A DNA stretch of 46,772 nt, taken from JARFPW01 sp035464655. GTDB taxonomy: Bacteria > Gemmatimonadota > Gemmatimonadetes > Palauibacterales > Palauibacteraceae. A program made the position numbers and the translations under genes. Below, in pieces: positions 24,725 to 33,504 of the stretch (positions are counted from its first letter, which is position 1; each line of letters begins with the position of its first letter). Below the pieces are notes generated by a model, which worked only from the letters and a program-made list of their open reading frames with translations, was not told the origin of the DNA and did not search any database. The stretch covers positions 1-46,772 of the forward strand of contig DATHRZ010000022.1 of assembly GCA_035464655.1 (NCBI GenBank), read 5' to 3'.

Positions 24725-26526
24725 TCCGCCTCGCCCTGCTCGGGCCCACCGAGCTGACGATCGACGGCGAGCCGCCGCCGCGGGAACTGACCTGGCGCAA
24801 GAACCTGGGACTGCTCGCCTATCTGGCACGGTCCCCGCGCGGCCAGCGGTCCCGCGACCATCTGATCGAGGCCTTCTGGCCGGACGGGAACGAGAAGGAC
24901 GGCCGCCACTCGCTGAACGAGGCGCTCCGGGTCATTCGGAAACACTTGCCGGACGGGGCGCTGGCGACTGGTGGCGAGCAGGTCAGACTCGACGCCGCGG
25001 CGATCGAGACGGACCTCGACGCCTTCGAGGCGGCGCTCGAGGAGGACCGGCTCGAAGACGCGGCGGGGCTCGTTCGCGGGCCTTTCATGGCAGGCTTCGC
25101 GATCCCCGAATCGAACACCTTCGAGGACTGGCTGTCGGCCGAGCGCCGCTCCTGGGCACGGCACGCCGTGGATGCCCTCGTGTCGCTCGGCGAGGCGCGG
25201 CTGGAGGCGGGGGACCTTGCGGCGGCGCGCCATCCGGCCGACCGGGCCCGGATCATCGATCCGGTAGCCGACGCTCCGGTCGCGCTCCTCCTGCAGTGCG
25301 ATGCCCTGGCGGGGAGTCCGTCGGCCGCGCTCGCGACGTTCCGGTCGTTCGCCGAGCGGCTCGACGCTGAGCTGGGTCTGGAGCCGCCGGCCACCCTCAC
25401 GGTCCTCGCCGACCGGATCGCGGAGCAGCGAGAGCTGGCGGACGAAAAGATCCGCGGCGAAGAAGCAGGGCTCAGTCGGCGGTTGCCGCTGACGGGCCGG
25501 GGCGAGGAGTTGAAGGTCGCCATGCAGGTGATCCGGCGCTGCCGGCGCGAGTCCAAGCCGTCGCTTCTCCTGCTGACCGGGCCGTCCGGCACCGGCAAGA
25601 CGCGGTTCGGCGAAGAACTCACCCTGCGAGCCGAGCTCGAGGGTTTTCGCGTGGCGCACGTCCGCTGCGACGCGGCGGATCGCGACCGGCCGCACGAGGC
25701 GCTCCGGCTGCTACTGGCGGCCGACGGGCTCGACGGCGGAGACCAGGCTCCCGACGACTTCCATGCGCGGGTCGGCGCGGCCGCCGGACGAGCCCCCGTG
25801 CTCCTGTGGATCGACGACGCGCAGCATCTCGACCCCGATTCGGTCGTCCGACTCGCGCCGACCGAGCGCCATTTCGGGGCCGCCAGGGTGCTCGTGCTGA
25901 TCTCCGCCACGACCGAACCGCCGATGGCCCACCTGGACGAGCTGGCGGAACGGGTCGGGCGCTCCTTCCCGGGCGAGGTCGTGGCCCTCGATCCGTTGAC
26001 GCCCGCCGACCTGCAGCAACTGGCGCGGCGTGCTCTGCCGGCCTGGGAGGACGATGCCGTCCAACGCCTGACCCGTCGCCTCCACCGCGACACCGGGGGG
26101 TTGCCGCTCCTGGCCGTCGACCTGCTCCATGCGCTGCGGCTTGGTCTCGAACCGCGGGATGACGCCGCCGCCCCATGGCCCGAACCGTCGCATACGATGG
26201 ACCAGACATTCCCGGCCGAGATACCGGCGCCCCTGGTGGCCGCGATCCGCGTCGGCTTCCGGCGCCTGAGCCCCGCGGCGCAGGACGTCCTCAAGGCAGG
26301 GGCGATCCTGGAACGGCGGTTCACGGCCGACGAGCTCGCTCCGGGGGTCGACCTCTCGCGCGAAGAGACACTCGCCGCCCTCGACGAGGCGGAGTGGCGG
26401 CGGTGGCTTCTGGCCGATCCCCGAGGCTACACGTTCGTCGCACACCTGCATCGCGAGGTCATCGCGCAGGACATGATGACCAGGGGTCAGCGCCAGCGAC
26501 TGCAGGAGCGCTTGACCCGGGCTTGA
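24721..26526 (+). CDS. SARP/BTAD transcription regulator with AAA ATPase domain
   Basis: 601 residues in three parts. Residues 1-95 are a winged-helix DNA-binding domain of the OmpR/SARP kind (LTWRKNLGLLAYLARSP, RDHLIEAFWP, RHSLNEALRVIRK). Residues 96-245 form the bacterial transcriptional activator domain, ending FRSFAERLDAELGLEPP. An AAA/NTPase domain follows with Walker A GPSGTGKT (287-294) and Walker B VLLWIDDAQHLD (360-371). This order equals the first two-thirds of AfsR; the TPR section of AfsR is missing, and TPR-like repeats sit instead on the coupled kinase. It probably activates promoters carrying the CTTGACC pairs described here, including its own operon. Confidence 0.92.
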   Translation: MIRLALLGPTELTIDGEPPPRELTWRKNLGLLAYLARSPRGQRSRDHLIEAFWPDGNEKDGRHSLNEALRVIRKHLPDGALATGGEQVRLDAAAIETDLDAFEAALEEDRLEDAAGLVRGPFMAGFAIPESNTFEDWLSAERRSWARHAVDALVSLGEARLEAGDLAAARHPADRARIIDPVADAPVALLLQCDALAGSPSAALATFRSFAERLDAELGLEPPATLTVLADRIAEQRELADEKIRGEEAGLSRRLPLTGRGEELKVAMQVIRRCRRESKPSLLLLTGPSGTGKTRFGEELTLRAELEGFRVAHVRCDAADRDRPHEALRLLLAADGLDGGDQAPDDFHARVGAAAGRAPVLLWIDDAQHLDPDSVVRLAPTERHFGAARVLVLISATTEPPMAHLDELAERVGRSFPGEVVALDPLTPADLQQLARRALPAWEDDAVQRLTRRLHRDTGGLPLLAVDLLHALRLGLEPRDDAAAPWPEPSHTMDQTFPAEIPAPLVAAIRVGFRRLSPAAQDVLKAGAILERRFTADELAPGVDLSREETLAALDEAEWRRWLLADPRGYTFVAHLHREVIAQDMMTRGQRQRLQERLTRA

Positions 26527-26528
26527 CT
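26511..26528 (+). promoter_or_regulatory. Putative SARP box C (lipoprotein operon)
   Basis: CTTGACC-CGGG-CTTGACT, heptamers 11 bp apart with one mismatch in the second. It spans the end of the SARP gene (stop at 26526) and ends 70 bp before the endonuclease-like lipoprotein ATG. Confidence 0.6.
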
Positions 26529-26598
26529 CCGTCGTGCGACATGTCGTCACGAGGCCCGCACAACGCGGGACGAAGATTCTCTCGCGACGAGGTGGAAC

Positions 26599-27744
26599 AT
26601 GAGGTACACGAGAAGCCGGGTTCTTCCGATCATGGTACTGGCGGCGCTGGCCGCCTGCGGAGACGGCATCACCGGTCCGGGCGAGAGCCATGACATCGGC
26701 GGCCTGGCGGCGGCCGAGACGGAGTTGAGCGACGAGGCCGCAGCCGTGCAACTCACGGTCATGACGCGCAATCTGTTCGTCGGCACCGACGTGGATCAGC
26801 TGATCGGCATCACGAACCCGAATCTGGTTCCGATCGTCGTCGCCGAACTGTGGGAGCTGCTGCTCGCCAACCAGGCGGAGACCCGCATGGCCGCCATCGC
26901 GCGCGAGATCGCTGCGTACCGGCCGCACCTGGTCGGTCTCCAGGAGGCCTCGACCTTCCGGACGCAGACGCCCGCAGACTTCCAGCTGAACGCGCAGGAC
27001 GTCGTCATCGACTTCGTTCCGACCCTGCTGGCCGAGCTCGCGGCACTGGGCCTTAACTACCGCGTCGTGGCGGAGGTGCGGAACATGGACGTCGAGCTTC
27101 CGAGGCTGAATCCCGATTTCAGTCTCACGGACGTCCGGGTCACCGACTACGACGTGATCCTCGCGCGCGCCGACGTCGAGACGGCGAACGCGATCGCCTT
27201 GAACTATGCGGCGAGCTGGTTTCTCCAGCCCGGGGTCGAGATCCCGCGCGGGGTCACGGCAGTCGACGCCGTCGTGGGCGGGCAGAAGTTCCGGTTCGTC
27301 AACACACACCCCGAGCCCGTCGAGACCTCCGGCGGGTCGATCCAGGCCCAACAAGCGACCGAGCTCGTGGATCTCCTCGCATCGGAGACGGCGCCGACGA
27401 TCCTGCTCGGTGACCTCAACACCGAGGCCGGCAGCGGCGACACCTACCAACTGCTCGTAGCCGAAGGATTCATCGACACCTTCGACTACCGCCGCACGGG
27501 TACGGGAGGGGAGCTGACCTGCTGTCACTCCGTCGATCTCTCCTCCGACGCCGTGCCGCTGGTGAAGCGCATCGACCACGTGCTGGTTCGCGACTTCGAC
27601 GATCTCTGGCCGCGGCCCGGTTCACCACCGATCGAAGTGACGGTGCTCGGAGACATGACGAACGAGAAGGCGGACGGGGGCCTGTGGCCGTCCGACCACG
27701 CCGGTATCGTCGCGCGGTTCGTACTCCCGCGCCCGGGTCGCTGA
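26599..27744 (+). CDS. Endonuclease/exonuclease/phosphatase-fold lipoprotein
   Basis: 381 residues, exported as a lipoprotein (LAALAAC, C20). The body is the EEP metal-dependent hydrolase fold: MTRNLFVGTD, catalytic GLQE, NTHPE, GDLNTE and the final SDHAG (Asp-His pair). The fold includes phosphodiesterases, sphingomyelinases and extracellular nucleases. Localisation outside the cytoplasm and the neighbourhood of PAP2 and SDR genes favour a lipid phosphodiesterase or an extracellular nuclease. It is first gene of a pair (22-bp gap to the next) and carries SARP box C upstream. Confidence 0.87.
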   Translation: MRYTRSRVLPIMVLAALAACGDGITGPGESHDIGGLAAAETELSDEAAAVQLTVMTRNLFVGTDVDQLIGITNPNLVPIVVAELWELLLANQAETRMAAIAREIAAYRPHLVGLQEASTFRTQTPADFQLNAQDVVIDFVPTLLAELAALGLNYRVVAEVRNMDVELPRLNPDFSLTDVRVTDYDVILARADVETANAIALNYAASWFLQPGVEIPRGVTAVDAVVGGQKFRFVNTHPEPVETSGGSIQAQQATELVDLLASETAPTILLGDLNTEAGSGDTYQLLVAEGFIDTFDYRRTGTGGELTCCHSVDLSSDAVPLVKRIDHVLVRDFDDLWPRPGSPPIEVTVLGDMTNEKADGGLWPSDHAGIVARFVLPRPGR

Positions 27745-27766
27745 CTGGCAACTACGGGGAGGAGCC

Positions 27767-28324
27767 TTGGAGACTCACGAACGGATCCCAGGTCGGACGA
27801 CTTCGCGCTCGGTGAAGTTTGCGCTGGCGATCCTCGTTGTGTTCGGCGGCGCCTGCGCCGGCAACCCCGAGCCCGAACCGCTGCCGGACGACCTGATCGG
27901 TGAGCGGGCACGCGTCGTCACCGATCGAGCCGACCTGACCGAGCCCGCCGAGCTGATCGACCCCCCGGTCGGCCTCGTGTCGCTGCTGACGGCGGACTCC
28001 GTTGTGCTCAAGACCGCCGACGGCGTCTGGCAACCCTTCAGGCTAGGGCCTAATGCCCGACTGGAGATCAGCCGAGGGGTCACGTCCAGGGCGGGTCGTG
28101 GCGCGGCAATCGGAGCCATCGTTGGCGGCATCGGCGTCGCGATCGCCGGAGCGAGCGAGTGCGCCCGTCAGAACGACGGATCCTTCGTCGTGGTGACGCC
28201 GGCGCAATGCGCCCTGGCGGGCGCGTTGGTCGGGGCTGGTACTGGAGCATTGGTCGGGATGGTAATCGGCTCGTTCTCGAAGACCGAGCAGTGGGTCGAA
28301 GTCCCGGCAGGGGCGCGGCGCTGA
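27767..28324 (+). CDS. Glycine-zipper envelope protein, possible lipoprotein
   Basis: 185 residues. A hydrophobic export segment (FALAILVVFGGAC) ends in a Cys that may be lipidated, though the box is not ideal. The C-terminal third has two Gly-rich stretches typical of a glycine zipper: GRGAAIGAIVGGIGVAIAG and ALAGALVGAGTGALVGMVIG. These usually insert in the outer membrane. TTG at 27767 is chosen because GGGGAGGAG lies three bases upstream. It is co-transcribed with the EEP lipoprotein, so both would be outputs of box C. Confidence 0.7.
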   Translation: METHERIPGRTTSRSVKFALAILVVFGGACAGNPEPEPLPDDLIGERARVVTDRADLTEPAELIDPPVGLVSLLTADSVVLKTADGVWQPFRLGPNARLEISRGVTSRAGRGAAIGAIVGGIGVAIAGASECARQNDGSFVVVTPAQCALAGALVGAGTGALVGMVIGSFSKTEQWVEVPAGARR

Positions 28325-28676
28325 TCGGCAGCGGCCTTCCCACGGTACGGGACCTCGTCTCACGCCAGCTGTAGACGGCGCCCATCCAGGCCCACAGCAC
28401 GGCCAGTCCGGATTACCGACGCGCTGCGCGAGGCGGAGTTCCTCGCCCGGGCCGTGCTCGAGGGGACCGATGAGGCGGCAGAGCAGCTCGACGATTCCGC
28501 CAGCAACTGATCCGAACTCCCCTCCAACCGCTCGAGTTCGGCGCCGCGCTGGGCGAGCTTGATCGTTCCGAAGGCGGTTGCGGCGCCGAGTCCGCCCGTG
28601 ACGAGGTCGCCACCGAGCGCGAAGCGCGCCGGACTGACGTCCTCCACCCGACGGCGCCGGAAGTTCGTCGCGTCGG
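28325..28676. other. 352-bp stretch with fragmentary coding sense
   Basis: No complete gene is assignable. On the plus strand a frame without a start codon ends TGA at 28510 with a well-formed helical segment (RITDALREAEFLARAVLEG). On the minus strand a frame running on from behind the GNAT stop contains RFALGGDLVTGGLGAATAFG. Each has local coding character but no credible start with SD. The stretch may hold remnants of two degraded genes between two convergent intact ones. Confidence 0.35.
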
Positions 28677-29195
28677 TTATTGGGGATTCAGTTCGCGCGT
28701 GTACAGGTGAACGTCGTCGCCGTCGGGGTGCTCGACCGGTCCCCGCGAGCGGAAGCCGAGCCCCTCGAGCAGGCGGATCGACGCCGTATTCCCGGGCGAC
28801 ACGATGGCTGTGAGGCGCTCGAGACCGAGTTCTTCGCAGGCGAACACGATCGTCGCTTCTGCCGCCTCCCGGGCGTAACCGCGGCGCCGATGCTCCGGCA
28901 GGAAGGCGAATCCGAGATCGACGTCCTCGAGGAAGTCGCGGCTCAGGAGGCCGCACACGCCGACCTCCTCCCCACCGTCCTTCGACTCGACGAGATACAG
29001 GCCGAACCCGTTCGCCGCATAGGACGCGACGGCGCCGTCCCGAATGTAGGACTCCGCGTCCTCAAGCGTGCGGACGCCGCGATCTCCGATGAAGCGCAGG
29101 AAGTCCGCGTCGTTCAGGAGCCGCAGGATGAAGGGCGCGTCACTCGCGTTCTGCCGGCGCAGGAACAGTCGCCTGGTCTCGATGACGACAGTCAT
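28677..29195 (-). CDS. GNAT family N-acetyltransferase (RimJ/RimL type)
   Basis: 172-residue acetyltransferase. Opening IETRRLFLRRQNASDAPFI is the standard RimJ/RimL start. The acetyl-CoA site is EHRRRGYAREAAEA (Q/RxxGxG/A variant), followed by LTAIVSPGNTASIRLLEGLGF, the classic asparagine-containing loop. It would acetylate an amino group on a protein N-terminus or small molecule using acetyl-CoA. It is 18 bp downstream of the serpin gene and may be co-transcribed with it. Confidence 0.9.
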   Translation of the reverse strand: MTVVIETRRLFLRRQNASDAPFILRLLNDADFLRFIGDRGVRTLEDAESYIRDGAVASYAANGFGLYLVESKDGGEEVGVCGLLSRDFLEDVDLGFAFLPEHRRRGYAREAAEATIVFACEELGLERLTAIVSPGNTASIRLLEGLGFRSRGPVEHPDGDDVHLYTRELNPQ

Positions 29196-29213
29196 GCGTA
29201 CCGTGGCCTGGCG

Positions 29214-30527
29214 TCAGTCGCCCGGCGGCGGATCGACGATGGCGCCGAGGAAAAAGATCGTGCCGGAAAGGCGCTCGCGGATCGCCAGCAGGAAGGGTCG
29301 GTCGACGACGACGGGAATCGGCGCCGAGGTGACGCCGACACCGACGCTCGTCGCGGCGGCGGCTTCCGTGCCCTCCTCGTTCACCGCCAGGAAGCTCTTC
29401 TGCTTCACGCGCGTGATGTGAAGGTCGGTGCCGGGCACCACGGGGTCGAAGTCGTCGGTCAGCATGCCGCCGAAGTCCGCGCGCCCAGCCACGAACGCGA
29501 TCCCCATGCCGAGCCTCTCGAGCGCGTCCTTCAGCTCCTTCTCCCACTCGAGAGTGAACCTGGGCAGGTGAACGGGAACGTCGTCCTCGTCGAGCCCCGC
29601 CATCCACGTGTTCCAGCGGGCGGCGTCGAGGTCCGCCACCAGGTCGGCCAGGGAACCGCCCTCGGGCGGCAGGACGACGGTGAACCGAAACGCGCCGCCG
29701 CCGTAGGGCAGGTCGGCCACGAGGGCGTCGGGACCGCGATGGACCTCGAGCTCGCCCTCGGAGCGGACCATCATCCGCACGGTCTTCGTGCTTCCGTCGG
29801 GGAGGGTGAAGGGGGCGTCGCGCGTGTCGTCGGGATCGAACTGGTCGGTCCACTGTCCCTTGAAGTAGATCGCGTTGAGCAGCATCAGGACCTCGCCCGG
29901 GTCCAGGCTCTCGACCATCTCGGGGATGCGGCCCGCCGTGGCCTCGCTAACCCAGTCGTTGATCTCGCCGGGCAGCGCAGGATCCGTGAAGTCGACGGCC
30001 TCGATGCGCGCGTCGAACGCCTCGGCCACGCCATCCACCCAGGCGTCGCGGAACGGAAAGCCCGCGTCCATCCACACCGCGTTCCCGATCGCCAGTTCGA
30101 CCCGGGGGTCGAGATCGAGCAGTAGATCCGACAGGCCGGCGTACGACTCGCGGATCGCCTCGACGGACGGTGCGTCATCGCCATCGCCGAAGCCGAGCGT
30201 CGCGCGCATTGCGTCGAGCGTCGAATCGCGAGCCCCGGTCAGCGCCATCGACAGAGCGGCGTGTGCGCTCAGCGGAGACGTGAACAGATTCGCCCCGGGC
30301 TCGGTACCGTACAGATCGGAGACCATGGCGAACCCGAACCGGTTCGACGCCTCGATCACGGCCTGTTCGTCGGCGGTCAGGGCGCGCGGAAGCTGCTCGA
30401 TCGGCCCGGCCTGGCGGTCGGGGTCGGTGGCCCCGTGGCAGGCGGTCAGCAGGAGGACAGCGACGACCAGGGCTCCGGTGAGCCTGCCTGGCTGTCGCGC
30501 ATTCGAGGAGCGTTGCGCTTGCCGCAT
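29214..30527 (-). CDS. Serpin family protease inhibitor, lipoprotein
   Basis: 437 residues. The signal LLLTAC places a lipidated Cys at 30, so the inhibitor sits on the envelope. The serpin fold is clear: SPLSAHAALSMALTGA, LLNAIYFKGQW, the shutter and sheet segments, and the C-terminal VDRPFLLAIRERLSGTIFFLG. The reactive loop begins EEGTEAAAAT (384-393), the small-residue hinge of inhibitory serpins. Counting P17 at E384, P1-P1' would be T400-S401, which suggests an elastase- or subtilisin-like target. It likely guards against extracellular proteases, its own or those of other organisms. Confidence 0.93.
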   Translation of the reverse strand: MRQAQRSSNARQPGRLTGALVVAVLLLTACHGATDPDRQAGPIEQLPRALTADEQAVIEASNRFGFAMVSDLYGTEPGANLFTSPLSAHAALSMALTGARDSTLDAMRATLGFGDGDDAPSVEAIRESYAGLSDLLLDLDPRVELAIGNAVWMDAGFPFRDAWVDGVAEAFDARIEAVDFTDPALPGEINDWVSEATAGRIPEMVESLDPGEVLMLLNAIYFKGQWTDQFDPDDTRDAPFTLPDGSTKTVRMMVRSEGELEVHRGPDALVADLPYGGGAFRFTVVLPPEGGSLADLVADLDAARWNTWMAGLDEDDVPVHLPRFTLEWEKELKDALERLGMGIAFVAGRADFGGMLTDDFDPVVPGTDLHITRVKQKSFLAVNEEGTEAAAATSVGVGVTSAPIPVVVDRPFLLAIRERLSGTIFFLGAIVDPPPGD

Positions 30528-30699
30528 CCTTCTACTCCACCCGAGCGGATTCTGGTGTTGGACGGCCGGCGAGACGGCTCATACCCCGGCGACGCGGCAA
30601 GTTTCAGCCGACCTCCCGTCGGTCACTCGTTCTCCGGCCACACGCCGCCCAGCGCCCTGAACACCGCCACCAGCGCCGGAGCGAAGCGGGCGGGACGCC

Positions 30700-30975
30700 T
30701 CAGGGTCTTCCGCGCGCAATGAGCGAGATGATCGCCACGAACACCGTCGCCCCGATGATCGACCAGACGACGGGGAAGCTGGTGCCCCCTACTTCCAGCA
30801 CGAACAGGTCGCCGGCCCCGAGCTGACGGCCGAGCCACGCCCCGAGCAGCGCCCCGATGAAGCCGACGCCGATCGACACGAGGCAGCCCCCCCGCTCGAA
30901 TCCTGCGATCGCCTGGCCGATCGAACCGATGATGCCGGCCACCAGCAAGAGAAGCAGCAAGTCGACGAGTGTCAT
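30700..30975 (-). CDS. GlsB/YeaQ/YmgE family small membrane protein
   Basis: 91-residue, three-helix hydrophobic protein of the transglycosylase-associated (GlsB/YeaQ/YmgE) family, associated with envelope stress in several bacteria. The Gly-rich motifs GIIGSIGQAIAG and GFIGALLGAWLGRQLG are characteristic. The ATG overlaps the stop of the PhoX-like gene as ATGA, and GGAGGAG inside the end of that gene provides the SD. Confidence 0.88.
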   Translation of the reverse strand: MTLVDLLLLLLVAGIIGSIGQAIAGFERGGCLVSIGVGFIGALLGAWLGRQLGAGDLFVLEVGGTSFPVVWSIIGATVFVAIISLIARGRP

Positions 30976-32372
30976 AGTTCACTCCTCCGTTTCCATGGAC
31001 CCGTGATCGCGAGTGTCAGTCCGTCGTCCTGGATGTTCATGAACAGCGTGGAGCCGTCGGGGGAAAAGGTAGCGCCGGCGAGCTCCGAGTCGCTCAGCGC
31101 GTTACGGCCGAACCGGTAGGTCTCGCCCCGGGGCGTCACCCCGATGAGGAATTGTTCGCCCCGGCCGTCCTCGCACACGAACAGGTCGCCCCACGACGCG
31201 ACGGTGAGGTTGTCGGCGTTCTCGAGCACGGAGACGCTGTCGGATTCGAGGAACAGTTCGAGCGTGCCGGGCTCGTCGTCCTCACCCGGCGTCCCCTCCA
31301 CGCGCGACGGCGTGTACTTCCAGATCTGGCCGAGACGAGCCGAGCCCCCGTTCGTGCACGCGAAATATACGCTCTCGTTTCCGTACCACATCCCCTCTCC
31401 CCTCGCGAAGCGGGCCGCGCCTTTCTCGAACCCGCGGTGCCGCAGATCGTCCACGGGGGAGTCGACGTCCTCGAGGTCGACCCACGCGACGGGCATCGGG
31501 CTGCCGACGTCGACGCGGCCGGCACCCCAATTTCGAGTGTCGAGACCGGATCGCTCCCGCGCCACGAGGGCCTGCTGCCTTCCGCCGGCGTGCAAGTCTC
31601 CGGGCACGTCGGGAACGAACCGATACAACAGCCCGTCGTCCCGATCTTCGGTTTGATAGACGACGCCCGAGGCCGGATCGACGGCCACGGCCTCGCGGTA
31701 GAACCGTCCCATATCTTCGATCGGACGGGGCGGCGCGAGCAGGGGCTCGGCGCTCGCCGGTACTTCGAACGCCCAGCCGTGCGCGCGCTCGAAGGCGTCG
31801 GTCGGACCGACGACCGACTCTTCACAACTGATCCAGCTGTTCCAGGGTGTCGGCCCGCCGGCGCAGTTGCGCAGCGTTCCGGCCAGGCTGAGGAAGCGGC
31901 GCACGACCTGGCCGGTGGCGGGGTCGTAGACGATGTTCGTCGTGCCGCCGCCAGCCGGGTTGAAACCCCGCCCGGGGTCGAAGAACGACGCACGATCGAG
32001 CGTGCGGGCACGCTCGAAGTCCGGGCCGAAGGCCCCCTCGGTGCGCTCCCGGCCGTCACTCACCTCGTGATTGCACACGACGACCACCGTGCCGTCCGGG
32101 CCGGGGAACGCCGCCATGCCGTCGGGCCGGTGCGGCACGAGCAGGCCGTCGTCCATCACGTCGCCGAACCGTGAGATGACCCTGTAGCTGAAGCCCTCGG
32201 GCAGGTCGAACACACCCGCCGGATCGGGCACCAGCGGCCCGAAGCCCTCGACGCGGGATTCCCGCGGGGGCCGTGGACCGGTGCAGCCGCCGAGCACGAA
32301 GATCCGGAGTCCGCCGAATCCGGCCGAGACGGCGGCGGCTTGTCTGAGGAAGTGTCGGCGCGAAATTGTCAA
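30972..32372 (-). CDS. PhoX-like (DUF839) secreted phosphatase
   Basis: 466 residues with a Tat export signal (SRRHFLRQAA) and a nearby LGGC. The body resembles alkaline phosphatase PhoX/DUF839: an LPEGFSYRVIS opening, a calcium/iron-site region with VVCNHEVSDG, NSWISCEESV, and TEDRDDGLLYRFVP, then a TFSPDGSTLFMNIQ C-terminus. PhoX enzymes are Ca2+/Fe3+-dependent phosphomonoesterases in the periplasm; some DUF839 members lack activity. The start is TTG at 32372, with GGAAAG nine bases upstream; no ATG fits in front of the Tat motif. It is co-transcribed with the GlsB-like protein. Confidence 0.87.
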   Translation of the reverse strand: MTISRRHFLRQAAAVSAGFGGLRIFVLGGCTGPRPPRESRVEGFGPLVPDPAGVFDLPEGFSYRVISRFGDVMDDGLLVPHRPDGMAAFPGPDGTVVVVCNHEVSDGRERTEGAFGPDFERARTLDRASFFDPGRGFNPAGGGTTNIVYDPATGQVVRRFLSLAGTLRNCAGGPTPWNSWISCEESVVGPTDAFERAHGWAFEVPASAEPLLAPPRPIEDMGRFYREAVAVDPASGVVYQTEDRDDGLLYRFVPDVPGDLHAGGRQQALVARERSGLDTRNWGAGRVDVGSPMPVAWVDLEDVDSPVDDLRHRGFEKGAARFARGEGMWYGNESVYFACTNGGSARLGQIWKYTPSRVEGTPGEDDEPGTLELFLESDSVSVLENADNLTVASWGDLFVCEDGRGEQFLIGVTPRGETYRFGRNALSDSELAGATFSPDGSTLFMNIQDDGLTLAITGPWKRRSEL

Positions 32373-32479
32373 TGGACTGCACTTTCCGGGGCTGAATTGA
32401 AATGGCCTCGGGCGTCGGGACGGTGTATCGCTTCCTAGAATCTAAGGCATCGGATGGCTCTGACGGAATCAGGGGATCA

Positions 32480-33478
32480 ATGACGGCGCCCGCACCGAAC
32501 GTGGTCGTCGCGACGGGTGTCCGGGTGTACGTGCTCGACACCTCGGATCGCGCGCTCCGCGAAGGGACCGGATTCACCGCACGGCGTCCCTCGTGCCTGG
32601 CGGCGGATCCGCGCCCGGGCGGGACGGTGTGGTGCGGGTCGGAGGACGACGGCCTGTTTCGGAGCGACGACGGGGGCGGGTCGTGGACGGCTGCCGGCCT
32701 GCCCGACGAACACGTGACGGCGATCGCCGTCACGCCGGCCCGCCCCGACCGCGTCTGGGCCGGGACTGAGCCGAGCGCCGTGTGGCGCAGCGACGACGCC
32801 GGCCGGAGCTGGGAGCGCTGCGAGGGGTTGCTCGAGCTGCCGTCGTCGTCGGATTGGTCGTTCCCGCCGAGGCCCGAGACCCACCACGTGCGCTGGATCG
32901 CCTGCCACCCGGAGGATGCCGACACGGCCTGGTTCGCCATCGAAGCGGGCGCGCTGGTGTCGACCCGCGACGGCGGCCGTACATGGGCCGACCGGGTCGC
33001 GGGCGGACCGTACGACACGCACGAGCTCGCGATCCATCCCGACGAACCCGACCGGCTGCGGGTCGCGGCCGGCGACGGGTACTTCGAGAGCCGGGACGGC
33101 GGCCACTCGTGGACCTCGCCCGAGGCCGGCCTCGAGGTGACCTATCTGCGCAGCGTGGCCGTCGACCCGGGCGACCCGTCGGTGGTCGTGGCGTCGGCGT
33201 CCTCGGGCCCGCGCACCGCCTACGTGGCGGGTCGAGCCGATGGCCGCCTGTACCGCCGCGAAGGCGACGGCCCCTGGGAGCGGATCAGCGCCGGCTGGCC
33301 GAGGGAGCCCTCGACGATCGCGCCGCTGCTGGTGGCGGATCCCCCGGCCGGCAGGTTGCTGGCCGCCGACGAGCGTGGCGTGCACGAATCACGCGACGGC
33401 GGTCGGCGCTGGAAACCGATCGCGACCTGGCACTCCCCACCCGACTCGTTGCGCGGTCTCGCCTCCATAGGCGTCTGA
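32480..33478 (+). CDS. BNR/Asp-box beta-propeller protein
   Basis: 332 residues built of Asp-box repeats: RSDDGGGSWT, RSDDAGRSWE, STRDGGRTWA, SRDGGHSW and SRDGGRRW, about one per propeller blade. The fold is that of sialidase-like or Ycf48-like proteins. The catalytic arginine triad and tyrosine of sialidases cannot be identified, so it is more likely a binding or assembly protein. No signal peptide is seen. ATG at 32480 follows AGGGG and is preferred to an upstream ATG at 32402. It is divergent from the PhoX-like gene. Confidence 0.82.
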   Translation: MTAPAPNVVVATGVRVYVLDTSDRALREGTGFTARRPSCLAADPRPGGTVWCGSEDDGLFRSDDGGGSWTAAGLPDEHVTAIAVTPARPDRVWAGTEPSAVWRSDDAGRSWERCEGLLELPSSSDWSFPPRPETHHVRWIACHPEDADTAWFAIEAGALVSTRDGGRTWADRVAGGPYDTHELAIHPDEPDRLRVAAGDGYFESRDGGHSWTSPEAGLEVTYLRSVAVDPGDPSVVVASASSGPRTAYVAGRADGRLYRREGDGPWERISAGWPREPSTIAPLLVADPPAGRLLAADERGVHESRDGGRRWKPIATWHSPPDSLRGLASIGV

Positions 33479-33504
33479 CCATCCCGGGGAGGAGAGGAGG
33501 AGGC

